A DNA stretch of 64,000 nt, taken from Cesiribacter sp. SM1. GTDB lineage: Bacteria > Bacteroidota > Bacteroidia > Cytophagales > Cyclobacteriaceae. The notes under the pieces are model-generated. The model saw only the letters and a list, made by a program, of their open reading frames with translations. It did no database searches and had not been told where the DNA came from. Shown in pieces: positions 38,448 to 46,088 of this stretch; position 1 is the first letter of the stretch; the number at the start of each line of letters is the position of its first letter. Made by a program: the position numbers and the translations under genes. The stretch spans positions 186,001-250,000 of the forward strand of contig NZ_JAHXBU010000090.1 in NCBI RefSeq assembly GCF_020178975.1, in the 5' to 3' direction.

Positions 38448-38998
38448 AGCAGCAGCTGTAGGGCTTCCTGTAAGCCAGCCTGTAGCTGCCGGGGCGACAG
38501 GGGTGGTAACTGCAGGTGCTGGCGTATGCTGTTTACTACTGCCAGATCGTGGCACAGGCTTCGGGCATGTTGCTGGTGTAAAATAGCCAGGGCCAGGGCA
38601 GTTTTAAGGGTATGCGCTTTCTGGCGGATGGTGTGGGGTGAGTAGCGGGCAGGGTGCAGATGTACCCAGTGCCCGGACAGGTTGCCTACCCGCAGCACCC
38701 ATTGCGAGTGGTCGGAGAGGCAAATCAGGCGGTAGCCTTTGTGGCTGCTGATCCAGACTGTGTATTTATCCTGTAACAGGTAATCCTGCTTTTGGAGCAG
38801 TTTCTTAACCTCTTCAGTAACAGCATCAACAGTTAAGGGGCCTGTATAAAAATCGAGCTGCGCCGCTCCTATGGGTAATAAGAGCTGGCTCAGCTCGTGT
38901 GGTGGTATAGAAGAAGGTGTTTGCCTTATCAGTTGCTGCAGGTATCCCTGGTGATGCTTAAGGGCATTAAATAAAATGGGTGCTGTATGCTGCAACAA
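38444..38998 (-). CDS. Conserved-looking hypothetical protein
   Basis: 184 residues, unrecognised family. Strongly ordered-looking segments are LSDHSQWVLRVGN near 97-109 and WVHLHPARYSPHTIRQKAHTLKTALAL (in parts) near 111-138, rich in His and Arg. No signal peptide, membrane helix or metal site is clear. The stop overlaps that of the FAN1-like gene by 4 nt (convergent). It lies 12 nt downstream of the GIN-domain gene on the same strand and is probably co-transcribed with it. Function cannot be inferred. Confidence 0.7.
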   Translation of the reverse strand: MLQHTAPILFNALKHHQGYLQQLIRQTPSSIPPHELSQLLLPIGAAQLDFYTGPLTVDAVTEEVKKLLQKQDYLLQDKYTVWISSHKGYRLICLSDHSQWVLRVGNLSGHWVHLHPARYSPHTIRQKAHTLKTALALAILHQQHARSLCHDLAVVNSIRQHLQLPPLSPRQLQAGLQEALQLLL

Positions 38999-39010
38999 TC
39001 ACTGAAGTGG

Positions 39011-39697
39011 TTAACCTCTTTTATTAATTTTCCCGCTGCCACTGGTACGGGCATTCACTGAAGTTGGGCTGCCTGTGTAGTTTACATTTCCGCTGCCGCT
39101 TATGTGTGCATCCAGTTTGTTATCGGCATGTACAGAGCAGTTACCGCTGCCGCTTATGTGTACTTCCACCTCACTGGCACGAAGGCCCTCTGCCATAACT
39201 TTGCCGGAACCACTGATGTGTGCGTTTAATACACTGGCGGTTCCGCTGGTTTCAATATCACCAGAGCCAGAAACATGCGCATCGAGCTTGTCGGCTGCAA
39301 CCGGCAAATGCATCCTGCCAGATCCGCTAACATTCAGTTTCATATGGCTGGCAGAGAACTGGTCTTTGCTCTCCAGCTTACCGGAGCCACTCAAAGCCAC
39401 TGCCTCCAGGCTTGGCATGCTTATGTAAATCACCACCTTCTCGAAATTATTGCCAAAGAAGCTCCACTTATCATTTTTACGTTTGATGACCAGCTGATCT
39501 CCCTTTACCTGGGTTTCTATTTCATCCAGGTCGTCGCCCTCCAGCTGTACTTTAAAGGGTCCCTTGCTTAAACGCACTTCTGCGGGTACACCTATCGATA
39601 ATTTGGTGAAGCCGGTAAGGGCACGCGTTTCAGAATTCTGCGCCAGCATTGGCAGGCTCACACACAGGGCTAGGATCAGGCTTAAAAAAGTTTTCAT
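39011..39697 (-). CDS. Secreted GIN-domain (DUF2807) protein
   Basis: 228 residues with a signal peptide (TFLSLILALCVSLPMLAQ, cleavage near 20). The rest is a repetitive beta-structure with the SGSG-x motif recurring about every 20 residues (SGSGKLES, SGSGRMHL, SGSGDIET, SGSGKVMA, SGSGNCSV, SGSGNVNY, SGSGKINK), the hallmark of the putative auto-transporter adhesin head GIN domain common in Bacteroidota. It is presumably periplasmic or surface exposed. The role is not known; an adhesin or envelope-stress role is sometimes proposed. Confidence 0.9.
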   Translation of the reverse strand: MKTFLSLILALCVSLPMLAQNSETRALTGFTKLSIGVPAEVRLSKGPFKVQLEGDDLDEIETQVKGDQLVIKRKNDKWSFFGNNFEKVVIYISMPSLEAVALSGSGKLESKDQFSASHMKLNVSGSGRMHLPVAADKLDAHVSGSGDIETSGTASVLNAHISGSGKVMAEGLRASEVEVHISGSGNCSVHADNKLDAHISGSGNVNYTGSPTSVNARTSGSGKINKRG

Positions 39698-39916
39698 GGT
39701 AGTAAGGGTTGTTTTAAGTTAGATGCCGGCCGGTGCGAGATGGTTGCATGGGCAGTCGAAAAAAGAGGAAGTATATGGTATGAGGTATGTTGATCCTGAA
39801 AGCGGTTTTAATAGCCAGCAGCTTACCGCTTTTTATTCTGAGCTGCTAAACTGGAACACGTTTCCCTGTACCATATACTTTGTACCCAATACTACATTCC
39901 AGCTACCGATTACCGC

Positions 39917-40399
39917 TCAATATCCAATTCCCAGCTTTCTGAAGATAAAGTGCATAAGCCAGGCGGGACCAATAAGCAGGAACTGCACATCTTTCAGGAA
40001 ACTTGGCTTTTTACCCTCTACTTTGTGGCCGTAGAACTGGCCGATCCAGGCTACTACAAATATAACCAGCGCTATCGCCCAGAGGGGGGCAATGTTAGCC
40101 TGCTCCAGCTGCCAGGCGCCCATGAGGCAAAGTACTGAAAAAAGGAGCATGCCTACGAACAGGGCAGGGGAAAGCACCAGGTAGTAGACCAGTGTGATGA
40201 GCAGTAACAAGGTGGCCCAGTTGGCAAATGCTGCGGCAGTGCCTGTGAACATGTTGTTTAGGGGACCGGCCGGGATGGACCAGAGCAGGCATACGATGCT
40301 GAAAAAAATCAGCGGCACGCAAATCCAGTGAATGGTTTTGTTGAGTGAATTGCGGTGGCTCTCGCCATATTCACTAAGCAGCGCATCGATTTTTCGCAT
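39917..40399 (-). CDS. Mpo1-like (DUF962) membrane protein
   Basis: 160 residues with four hydrophobic segments. The N-terminus YGESHRNSLNKTIHWICVPL holds the family signature with conserved His residues, and HKVEGKKPSFLKDVQFLLIGPAW (in parts) is the C-terminal signature. Yeast Mpo1 of this family is an Fe-dependent dioxygenase that shortens 2-hydroxy fatty acids; a similar lipid role in bacteria is inferred. The gene starts 4 nt after the stop of the DUF4442 gene on the same strand, so the two probably form an operon. Confidence 0.9.
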   Translation of the reverse strand: MRKIDALLSEYGESHRNSLNKTIHWICVPLIFFSIVCLLWSIPAGPLNNMFTGTAAAFANWATLLLLITLVYYLVLSPALFVGMLLFSVLCLMGAWQLEQANIAPLWAIALVIFVVAWIGQFYGHKVEGKKPSFLKDVQFLLIGPAWLMHFIFRKLGIGY

Positions 40400-40403
40400 A
40401 AGT

Positions 40404-40934
40404 CTAAGCGGCTTTTTCGAGTTGGGCTTTTCCGGTTTTGACTTTTGCCCAGGGTTTTATTTGCCAGAACACCCGGGCGGTAGAGAGGTGGTTGCCCTGC
40501 TTGTCATGTATTTTGATCTCGCAGGGAAGTACTACCGATTCTGCAGTCTTGAGCGGCTCCAGTACCGATTCCTGGATAAATTCAGGACTGATGCGCCAGG
40601 TTGCGTGAGCATCCATCTTGCCCTGGTAAAAATATTGGATGTCCAGGTTCTTGAGGATAATGCGGAACTCCCTGGGACTAAGGCCCGAAAGCAAAAGCAC
40701 GCCTGTGGTATATTCCGAAAGGGTTGCCAGTGCGCAGGCGTGTAGTCCTCCTATATGGTTTTTGTTTTTTCTGCGGTAGGGAAGCAGGGTTTTAATGTGC
40801 AGGTCACTGATCTCCAGGATCTCAAATTTGTGAGGCAGGTTAAAAGGGATCATGCGGCTTAACACCTGGTTGAGCAGCCACAGGTAAAAACGCGATTTTT
40901 TTGCTTTGTTCAGTAAACTGACGGGATCGGTCAT
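40404..40934 (-). CDS. DUF4442 hotdog-fold protein (thioesterase-like)
   Basis: 176 residues from the ATG at 40934; the open frame extends 32 codons upstream but that part reads as non-coding leader. The sequence LLPYRRKNKNHIGGLHACALATLSEYTTGVLL (in parts, about 52-84) corresponds to the central helix region of hotdog thioesterases, with N-H--G and E/Y conservation, as in DUF4442. Such proteins act on acyl-CoA or acyl-ACP. Paired with a DUF962 gene 4 nt downstream, so lipid metabolism is likely. Divergent from the FAD oxidoreductase. Confidence 0.85.
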   Translation of the reverse strand: MTDPVSLLNKAKKSRFYLWLLNQVLSRMIPFNLPHKFEILEISDLHIKTLLPYRRKNKNHIGGLHACALATLSEYTTGVLLLSGLSPREFRIILKNLDIQYFYQGKMDAHATWRISPEFIQESVLEPLKTAESVVLPCEIKIHDKQGNHLSTARVFWQIKPWAKVKTGKAQLEKAA

Positions 40935-41013
40935 GGGGCAGGGTGTTTGATTGCTTATATGCCTAATATAAAAAAAATCTGCTATAGCTACTACAACGTT
41001 TGCATGAATATGC

Positions 41014-41045
41014 TTTGGTAGCCTGAGCAAACAGCTTTACATTTG
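41014..41045 (+). promoter_or_regulatory. Strong promoter ending at the start codon of the FAD oxidoreductase
   Basis: TTTG (41014-41017), 20 nt, TACATTTG (41038-41045), both boxes exact matches to the Bacteroidota consensus. The ATG at 41050 follows after 4 nt, so the transcript is predicted to be leaderless. Confidence 0.7.
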
Positions 41046-41049
41046 GGGC

Positions 41050-42186
41050 ATGTTAAGTTTTTGGGAGCAGGAGAGCTATATTAAAGCTGATTATATAGTA
41101 GTGGGAGGCGGTATAACTGGTCTTTCCACAGCCATTGAAATAAAAGAAAAACGTCCGTCGGCCAGGGTGCTGGTGCTGGAGCGGGGGCTTTTTCCATCGG
41201 GTGCCAGCACGCGTAATGCTGGCTTTGCCTGTTTTGGCAGTTTAACGGAACTGCTGGTAGATAGGCAGGCTATGGGCTCCGAAAGGGCCTTTCAGCTGGT
41301 GGAAGAGCGCTGGCGGGGCCTGCAGAAGCTGCGCCAGCGCCTGGGCGATAGCCGCATTGGCTACCACCAGTGGGGCGGCTATGAGCTTATACGTGAAGAA
41401 GAACGGGATTGCCTTGAGCAGATCGAGGCTGTAAATGAATGGCTCCATCCCTTGTTCAGGCAGCCAATATTCAGTGAGCGCAAAGAGCAGCTGTCTGTTT
41501 TTGGCTTTTCCCGGCAGCGGGTACAAACCCTGATTTACAATCCGCTGGAGGGGCAGGTGCATACGGGCCAGCTTATGCAGGCCCTGGCAGCCTGTGCCCG
41601 AGCAGTAGGAGTAGAGGTGCTTACGGGCGTGCAGGTTGAGCGTATAGAGGAGGAAGCTTCCGGGGTAGCTGTGGTAGCGCTTGACCCGGCCCGCAAGAGT
41701 GAAGTGCCCTTCAGGGCAGAAAAAGTTGCCATCTGCACCAATGCCTTTGCCCGGCAGTTTTTGCCTAATCTCGACCTGCAACCGGGCAGGGGGCAGGTGC
41801 TGCTCACAGCTCCCGTTGCAGACTTGCCTTTCAGGGGTACCTTTCACCTGGAAGAAGGCTACTATTATTTCCGGAACATTGGCAAGCGTATCATGCTGGG
41901 TGGTGGCCGCAACCTCGATTTTAAAACAGAAACAACCACCCACATCAGCCTGAACAACAGCATACAGGAGGCGCTGGACAGGCTTCTGCAGGAGGTTATT
42001 TTACCCGGCAGGCCTGTTGCCGTTGAGCAGCGCTGGGCAGGTATTATGGCCTTTGGACCGGTAAAAGAACCCGTGGTGCACCAGCAGGGCAACAGAATTG
42101 CGGTTGGCGTTCGCCTGGGGGGCATGGGTGTAGCCATTGGCAGCAGGCTTGCCGAGAGACTGGCCGCTTTGCTACTGATAGGCTAA
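41050..42186 (+). CDS. FAD-dependent oxidoreductase, DAO family
   Basis: 378 residues. The N-terminal FAD-binding motif is YIVVGGGITGLSTAIE (residues 14-29), with the ribose-binding glutamate in VLERG near 48 and the ASTRNAGFAC segment typical of D-amino acid oxidase/glycine oxidase-like enzymes (DAO superfamily). The C-terminal GVRLGGMGVAIGSRLA segment closes the FAD site. Substrate is unknown: an amine, amino acid or related secondary amine is expected. The gene is monocistronic and divergent from the DUF4442 pair. Confidence 0.88.
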   Translation: MLSFWEQESYIKADYIVVGGGITGLSTAIEIKEKRPSARVLVLERGLFPSGASTRNAGFACFGSLTELLVDRQAMGSERAFQLVEERWRGLQKLRQRLGDSRIGYHQWGGYELIREEERDCLEQIEAVNEWLHPLFRQPIFSERKEQLSVFGFSRQRVQTLIYNPLEGQVHTGQLMQALAACARAVGVEVLTGVQVERIEEEASGVAVVALDPARKSEVPFRAEKVAICTNAFARQFLPNLDLQPGRGQVLLTAPVADLPFRGTFHLEEGYYYFRNIGKRIMLGGGRNLDFKTETTTHISLNNSIQEALDRLLQEVILPGRPVAVEQRWAGIMAFGPVKEPVVHQQGNRIAVGVRLGGMGVAIGSRLAERLAALLLIG

Positions 42187-42258
42187 CGGTTCTATTGCCT
42201 TAAACACACCGGCTTCTTTTCTCGTTAAGGTTAAGATTTCAACTAAAACTTTAACACC

Positions 42259-42618
42259 ATGATAAGAATGTTAGTGCATCTGCTGGTAGATGCAATAGTA
42301 CTTTTAGTAGCCTCCAGGGCAATGAGCACTGTATATGTGAAGAGTTTCAGCACCGCCGTATGGGTTGCTATATTAATAGGTATATTTAGTTTTCTGATTG
42401 GCTGGCTGCTGTCGTTACTGCTGAACATAGCCACACTGGGCCTCTTTTTCTTTACCGGGCTTGGGTTTGTGATCCGGATCATTGTCAATGCTATTATCAT
42501 TGAAATAGTAGATAAGCTTCATCGGGGATTTGAGACCAAAGGCTTTACGCCATCCCTGATACTTGCAGTGCTGATTGCTCTTGTCAGCTGGATCGTTGAC
42601 CTGATCATGTTCTCTTAG
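42259..42618 (+). CDS. Phage-holin-4-superfamily-like membrane protein
   Basis: 119 residues, nearly all hydrophobic, with four predicted transmembrane helices (about 5-20, 32-52, 57-78, 98-117). The pattern resembles the small four-helix holin superfamily IV (PF04020-like) proteins that occur widely as chromosomal genes and have nothing to do with phage in most cases. No lysis or phage genes are nearby. A strong terminator follows at 42675. Confidence 0.78.
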   Translation: MIRMLVHLLVDAIVLLVASRAMSTVYVKSFSTAVWVAILIGIFSFLIGWLLSLLLNIATLGLFFFTGLGFVIRIIVNAIIIEIVDKLHRGFETKGFTPSLILAVLIALVSWIVDLIMFS

Positions 42619-42674
42619 TGTACTTTTAAAGTATACCTTGGTGTGAACAGCTAAAACAATTGTTTTTATATGTA

Positions 42675-42725
42675 GGGCAGAAAGTGGCATATAGTTGCCG
42701 CTTTCTGCCCTTCTTCTTTTCTTTG
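42675..42725 (+). terminator. Terminator of the holin-like gene, abutting the SemiSWEET start
   Basis: GGGCAGAAAGTGGC (42675-42688) pairs with GCCGCTTTCTGCCC (42697-42710), 14 bp with one G-U pair and an 8-nt loop, then a T-rich tract to 42725. The next gene's ATG is only 5 nt further. Confidence 0.85.
42695..42725 (+). promoter_or_regulatory. Predicted SemiSWEET promoter overlapping the terminator
   Basis: TTG (42695-42697), 20 nt, TTTCTTTG (42718-42725), 7 of 8 to TAnnTTTG. The -33 box is at the loop/3' arm boundary of the hairpin and the -7 box is in its T-tract. Confidence 0.45.
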
Positions 42726-42730
42726 CAGCA

Positions 42731-42988
42731 ATGGATATTGTAAAGCTAATTGGTCTGGTGGCCGGCTTTTGTACAACTGTTGCCTTTCTGCCGCAGGTAA
42801 TTAAAACCTGGCGGAGCCGCTCTGCCAAAGATATTTCTCTGGGTATGTTTCTTTTCTTTGTGTTTGGTGTGCTGTTGTGGCTTATATACGGCATTATGGT
42901 TAGCGATTTACCCATTATTCTGGCAAATGGTCTTACCCTTATTCTGGCGGGCAGTATCCTCTACTTTAAAATTACCTTTAAAAGTTAG
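42731..42988 (+). CDS. SemiSWEET-family sugar transporter
   Basis: 85 residues with three transmembrane helices, the half-transporter unit of SWEETs. The PQ motif is in FLPQVIKTWRSRSAKDIS, followed by LGMFLFFVFGVLLWLIYG with the conserved W-x-x-YG; ILANGLTLILAG includes the conserved asparagine. SemiSWEETs form dimers that let mono- or disaccharides diffuse across the membrane. The ATG at 42731 fits the family N-terminus; the open frame upstream is the terminator. Confidence 0.93.
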   Translation: MDIVKLIGLVAGFCTTVAFLPQVIKTWRSRSAKDISLGMFLFFVFGVLLWLIYGIMVSDLPIILANGLTLILAGSILYFKITFKS

Positions 42989-43264
42989 GCAGCAAAGCCA
43001 TCGCTTACTCTCCTGCGGGAGTTTCTTTTAATCTGTGATGATGGGTACTGCAAACAGGATTCTGATTCTTGGGCTGCTGAACATTATGCTGAAGGTCAGG
43101 AGGATAGAATGATGCGCAGACCATTGGGCAAAAAGGTGGAGCTGATCCAACATCTTTTTGGTTTTGAAAAATTTCTGCTGAGGGTTTCTTTTTAATGAAG
43201 TTTTTCGGCTTTGTATGATTAAGGCGTATATTAGTTGTTTAACGCCCTTCGTTTTTCTTTTACA

Positions 43265-44740
43265 ATGAGTGTTACCAAGCGTAAACCACGCCTGTTTGAG
43301 GCGCTGATTCCCATACTTCTGCTGATATGTCTGCTGGCGCTAAATGTGCTGATTTTTGGCGATTCTGCTCTTGATGGATCTAACCAGCTGGCACTGCTGT
43401 TTGCTGCTGCCGTTGCAGGCATTATTGGCATTCGGTTAGGTTATACCTATGATGAAATGCAGGACGGCATTGTGCGCAGCATCAGCACGGCGCTATCTGC
43501 CATTCTTATTTTGTTGCTGATAGGCGCCCTGGCTGGCACCTGGCTGTTAAGTGGTATTGTGCCGGCCATGATCTACTACGGGCTTGAAATACTGAACCCT
43601 ACCATATTTCTGTTTGCAGCCTGTTTTGTGAGTGCGGTTGTCTCGCTGGCAACTGGTTCGTCCTGGTCTACCGTGGCAACCATTGGTATTGCACTGCTGG
43701 GCATTGGCAAGGCCCTGGGCCTGTCAGAAGGCCTTATTGCAGGCGCTATTATTTCCGGTGCCTATTTTGGCGATAAAATGTCGCCCCTAAGCGATACCAC
43801 CAACCTGGCACCTGCAGTGGCCGGTACCGACCTGTTTACCCACATACGCTATATGATGTGGACCACAGTGCCCTCCATCATCATATCGCTGATCATCTTC
43901 CTGGTAATTGGTCTTACCAATGATACCGGCGGGGTAGTGGCAAATGTAGAAGAGGTGCAGCAGGCCATCGCACAGCGCTTCAACATCAGTGGCTGGTTGT
44001 TCCTGGTGCCGGTAGCTGTAATTGCCATGATAGTAGGTAAAATGCCTGCCCTGCCTGCCCTGCTGATCGGTACTTTGCTGGGTGGTGTTTTTGCCTTTAT
44101 TTTTCAGCCCGATGTGGTTGGCCTGGTATCAGGCGAAGTGAATGATCCCCTCCTGGGAGGCTACATAGCCCTGATGAAGTCTATGTATACCGAAATTAGC
44201 ATACCTGCCGGTAACGAAGTGGTAGACGAACTCTTAACCACAGGTGGTATGTCTGGTATGCTTAATACGATCTGGCTCATTGTGTGTGCCATGGTTTTTG
44301 GCGGGGTAATGGAAAGTACGGGCATGCTTCAGCGTATAACGGAGGGTATTATCTCCTGGGCTACTTCTACCGGTTCGCTGATCACCTCTACGGCTGTTAC
44401 CTGTATTTTCTTTAACTTAACAGCTTCGGATCAATACCTGGCCATTGTGGTGCCGGGCCGTATGTTTGCAAATACTTACAGAAAAAGGGGACTTTGTCCG
44501 GAAAATTTAAGTCGTACACTCGAAGACAGCGGAACCGTTACTTCGGTGCTGGTTCCCTGGAATACCTGCGGTTTAACACAGTCGTCGGTATTAGGAGTTG
44601 CTACACTTGTATATTTGCCGTACTGCTTTTTTAACCTGATTAGCCCGCTTATGACGATAGCCTTTGCCTATCTGAACATAAAACTAAGGCGCTTTTCAAA
44701 CCAAACCCCTGAAAAAACAGATACTTCAGTAAATGTTTAA
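43265..44740 (+). CDS. nhaC: NhaC family Na+/H+ antiporter
   Basis: 491 residues with about twelve transmembrane helices. Diagnostic segments: SAVVSLATGSSWSTVATIG near 127, YFGDKMSPLSDTTNLAPA near 178 and the final LVPWNTCGLTQSSVLGVAT near 436, all in the NhaC/antiporter superfamily. It exchanges Na+ (or another cation) for protons across the inner membrane. I took the ATG at 43265; the TTG at 43235 in the same frame is less likely. The stop overlaps the next ATG by 8 nt, a coupled pair with the exonuclease. Confidence 0.93.
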   Translation: MSVTKRKPRLFEALIPILLLICLLALNVLIFGDSALDGSNQLALLFAAAVAGIIGIRLGYTYDEMQDGIVRSISTALSAILILLLIGALAGTWLLSGIVPAMIYYGLEILNPTIFLFAACFVSAVVSLATGSSWSTVATIGIALLGIGKALGLSEGLIAGAIISGAYFGDKMSPLSDTTNLAPAVAGTDLFTHIRYMMWTTVPSIIISLIIFLVIGLTNDTGGVVANVEEVQQAIAQRFNISGWLFLVPVAVIAMIVGKMPALPALLIGTLLGGVFAFIFQPDVVGLVSGEVNDPLLGGYIALMKSMYTEISIPAGNEVVDELLTTGGMSGMLNTIWLIVCAMVFGGVMESTGMLQRITEGIISWATSTGSLITSTAVTCIFFNLTASDQYLAIVVPGRMFANTYRKRGLCPENLSRTLEDSGTVTSVLVPWNTCGLTQSSVLGVATLVYLPYCFFNLISPLMTIAFAYLNIKLRRFSNQTPEKTDTSVNV

Positions 44741-45401
44741 GCAAGAGGTTACCAAAGACGAAATTAACGAGCTGCCCCTTATCCGCTATGAAGGTAAGGT
44801 AGAGGTGGTAACGACGGAAGACGAATTAGCCGAAGCGCTGACAGATCTTCGTCGACAGCCGGTGCTGGGCTTCGATACCGAGAGCCGGCCTTCGTTCCGT
44901 AAGGGAGAGTATTATCCTATTTCCCTGGTGCAGATAGCTACTCCGGGTCTGGTATACCTCATCAGAACAAATAAAACGGGCTTTCCTGCAGGCTTAAGAG
45001 CCCTGTTTGAAACACCTACCGTAATCAAGGCTGGTATATCTATTCTTGATGATTTGCGTGAGCTTCAGAAGCTGGGTAATTTTAAACCAGGGGGTATCAT
45101 AGAGCTTAACCAGGTAGCACAGGCCGCCGGTATCAAAAATATTGGTGTTCGCAGCCTGGCTGCCATTATCATGGGTATCCGGATCAGTAAAAGTCAGCAG
45201 ACCTCGAACTGGGAGCGGGATAGCCTAAGCAAGAGCCAGATCTACTATGCCGCCACCGATGCCTGGGTATGCCTGCAGCTTTATGAAAAGCTGGAGCGCT
45301 GGGGGTACATTCAGCCTGGTGAACACCTGTTCCAGATGCCGCCACCGGCAAAACCTAAAATCAGGCAAAACGGAAGGCCTTTCGGCGAGCGGGGGAGTTA
45401 G
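44733..45401 (+). CDS. DEDDy 3'-5' exonuclease (RNase D-like)
   Basis: 222 residues. Exonuclease motif I is VLGFDTESRPSF near 47 (D-x-E), motif II includes KAGISILDDLREL near 104, and motif III is YAATDAWVCLQLYE near 172 with Tyr and Asp, giving the DEDDy set. The structure matches the RNase D/WRN-type 3'-5' exonuclease domain without the HRDC domain, so it is a stand-alone nuclease acting on RNA or DNA ends. It overlaps nhaC by 8 nt and is convergent with yigZ. Confidence 0.92.
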   Translation: MFKQEVTKDEINELPLIRYEGKVEVVTTEDELAEALTDLRRQPVLGFDTESRPSFRKGEYYPISLVQIATPGLVYLIRTNKTGFPAGLRALFETPTVIKAGISILDDLRELQKLGNFKPGGIIELNQVAQAAGIKNIGVRSLAAIIMGIRISKSQQTSNWERDSLSKSQIYYAATDAWVCLQLYEKLERWGYIQPGEHLFQMPPPAKPKIRQNGRPFGERGS

Positions 45402-45485
45402 GGCTTGTTATGGGTGCTGAAGCCGCAAAGGCAGTTTATTCTAGCGCAGTGCTGCGGCTACAAATTCACTCATTCACTAAATCAC

Positions 45486-46088
45486 TTATTTGATCACTTC
45501 CACACCCAGTATCTGCCGGGCTTTTTCGAGGGCTTCGGGGTAGAGGCTCTGGCGTACCAGTAACTGCATGCGGCAGGTTTCTGTAAAGGACTGATCCTCT
45601 ACCTGCATATTATATTCGCTCACCAGCCTCATGACTTCATTGGTAAGCTCATAGCCATACTGCAGCTTTAACTGCTGCATTACTACTTCTTCCTTTATTT
45701 CGTTGGCGGCCAGTGCTTCGGCTGCAGCCGTTTTATAGGCATTAATGAGGCCGCTTACCCCCAGCTTGGTGCCACCAAAATAGCGGATCACTACCACAAG
45801 CGTATTGGTTAACTCCAGTGAGCGTATTTGCCCCAGGATAGGATCGCCGGCAGAATGGTTGGGCTCACCCCCATCATTGGCACGGTAGCGTTCTGAATGG
45901 GCGCCCAGTATCCAGGCATAGCAGTGGTGGCGGGCATCGAAAAACTCCTTTTTCAGGGTCTCCAGTACTTCCTTTATCTCCTCTTCGCTTTTTACCGGGT
46001 GAGCCCTGGCAATAAACTTGCTGCCTTTTTCCTTGTATAGGCCTTCGGAGCTTCGGGCAATGGTCCGGAAAGAATCGGATGGCTGCAT
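45486..46088 (-). CDS. YigZ/IMPACT family protein
   Basis: 200 residues. KGSKFIARAHPV near 22, FDARHHCYAWILG near 50 and GGEPNHSAGDPILGQI near 72 are the UPF0029/IMPACT family signatures; the C-terminal 70 residues form the small ferredoxin-like domain. The family is thought to bind nucleic acid or ribosome-associated factors; the bacterial role is not established. The start overlaps the upstream TPR gene's stop by one base, so it is the last gene of a DMT-TPR-yigZ operon. Confidence 0.93.
   Translation of the reverse strand: MQPSDSFRTIARSSEGLYKEKGSKFIARAHPVKSEEEIKEVLETLKKEFFDARHHCYAWILGAHSERYRANDGGEPNHSAGDPILGQIRSLELTNTLVVVIRYFGGTKLGVSGLINAYKTAAAEALAANEIKEEVVMQQLKLQYGYELTNEVMRLVSEYNMQVEDQSFTETCRMQLLVRQSLYPEALEKARQILGVEVIK

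Noticed and set aside
39723-40034. 103-codon frame on + overlapping the end of the Mpo1-like gene
   Set aside because: Its 3' part is antisense to a well supported conserved protein and the rest has no recognisable feature.
42259-42618. Holin-like gene as evidence of a prophage
   Set aside because: No lysin, integrase, capsid or other phage gene is present; this small four-helix family is common as an ordinary chromosomal gene.
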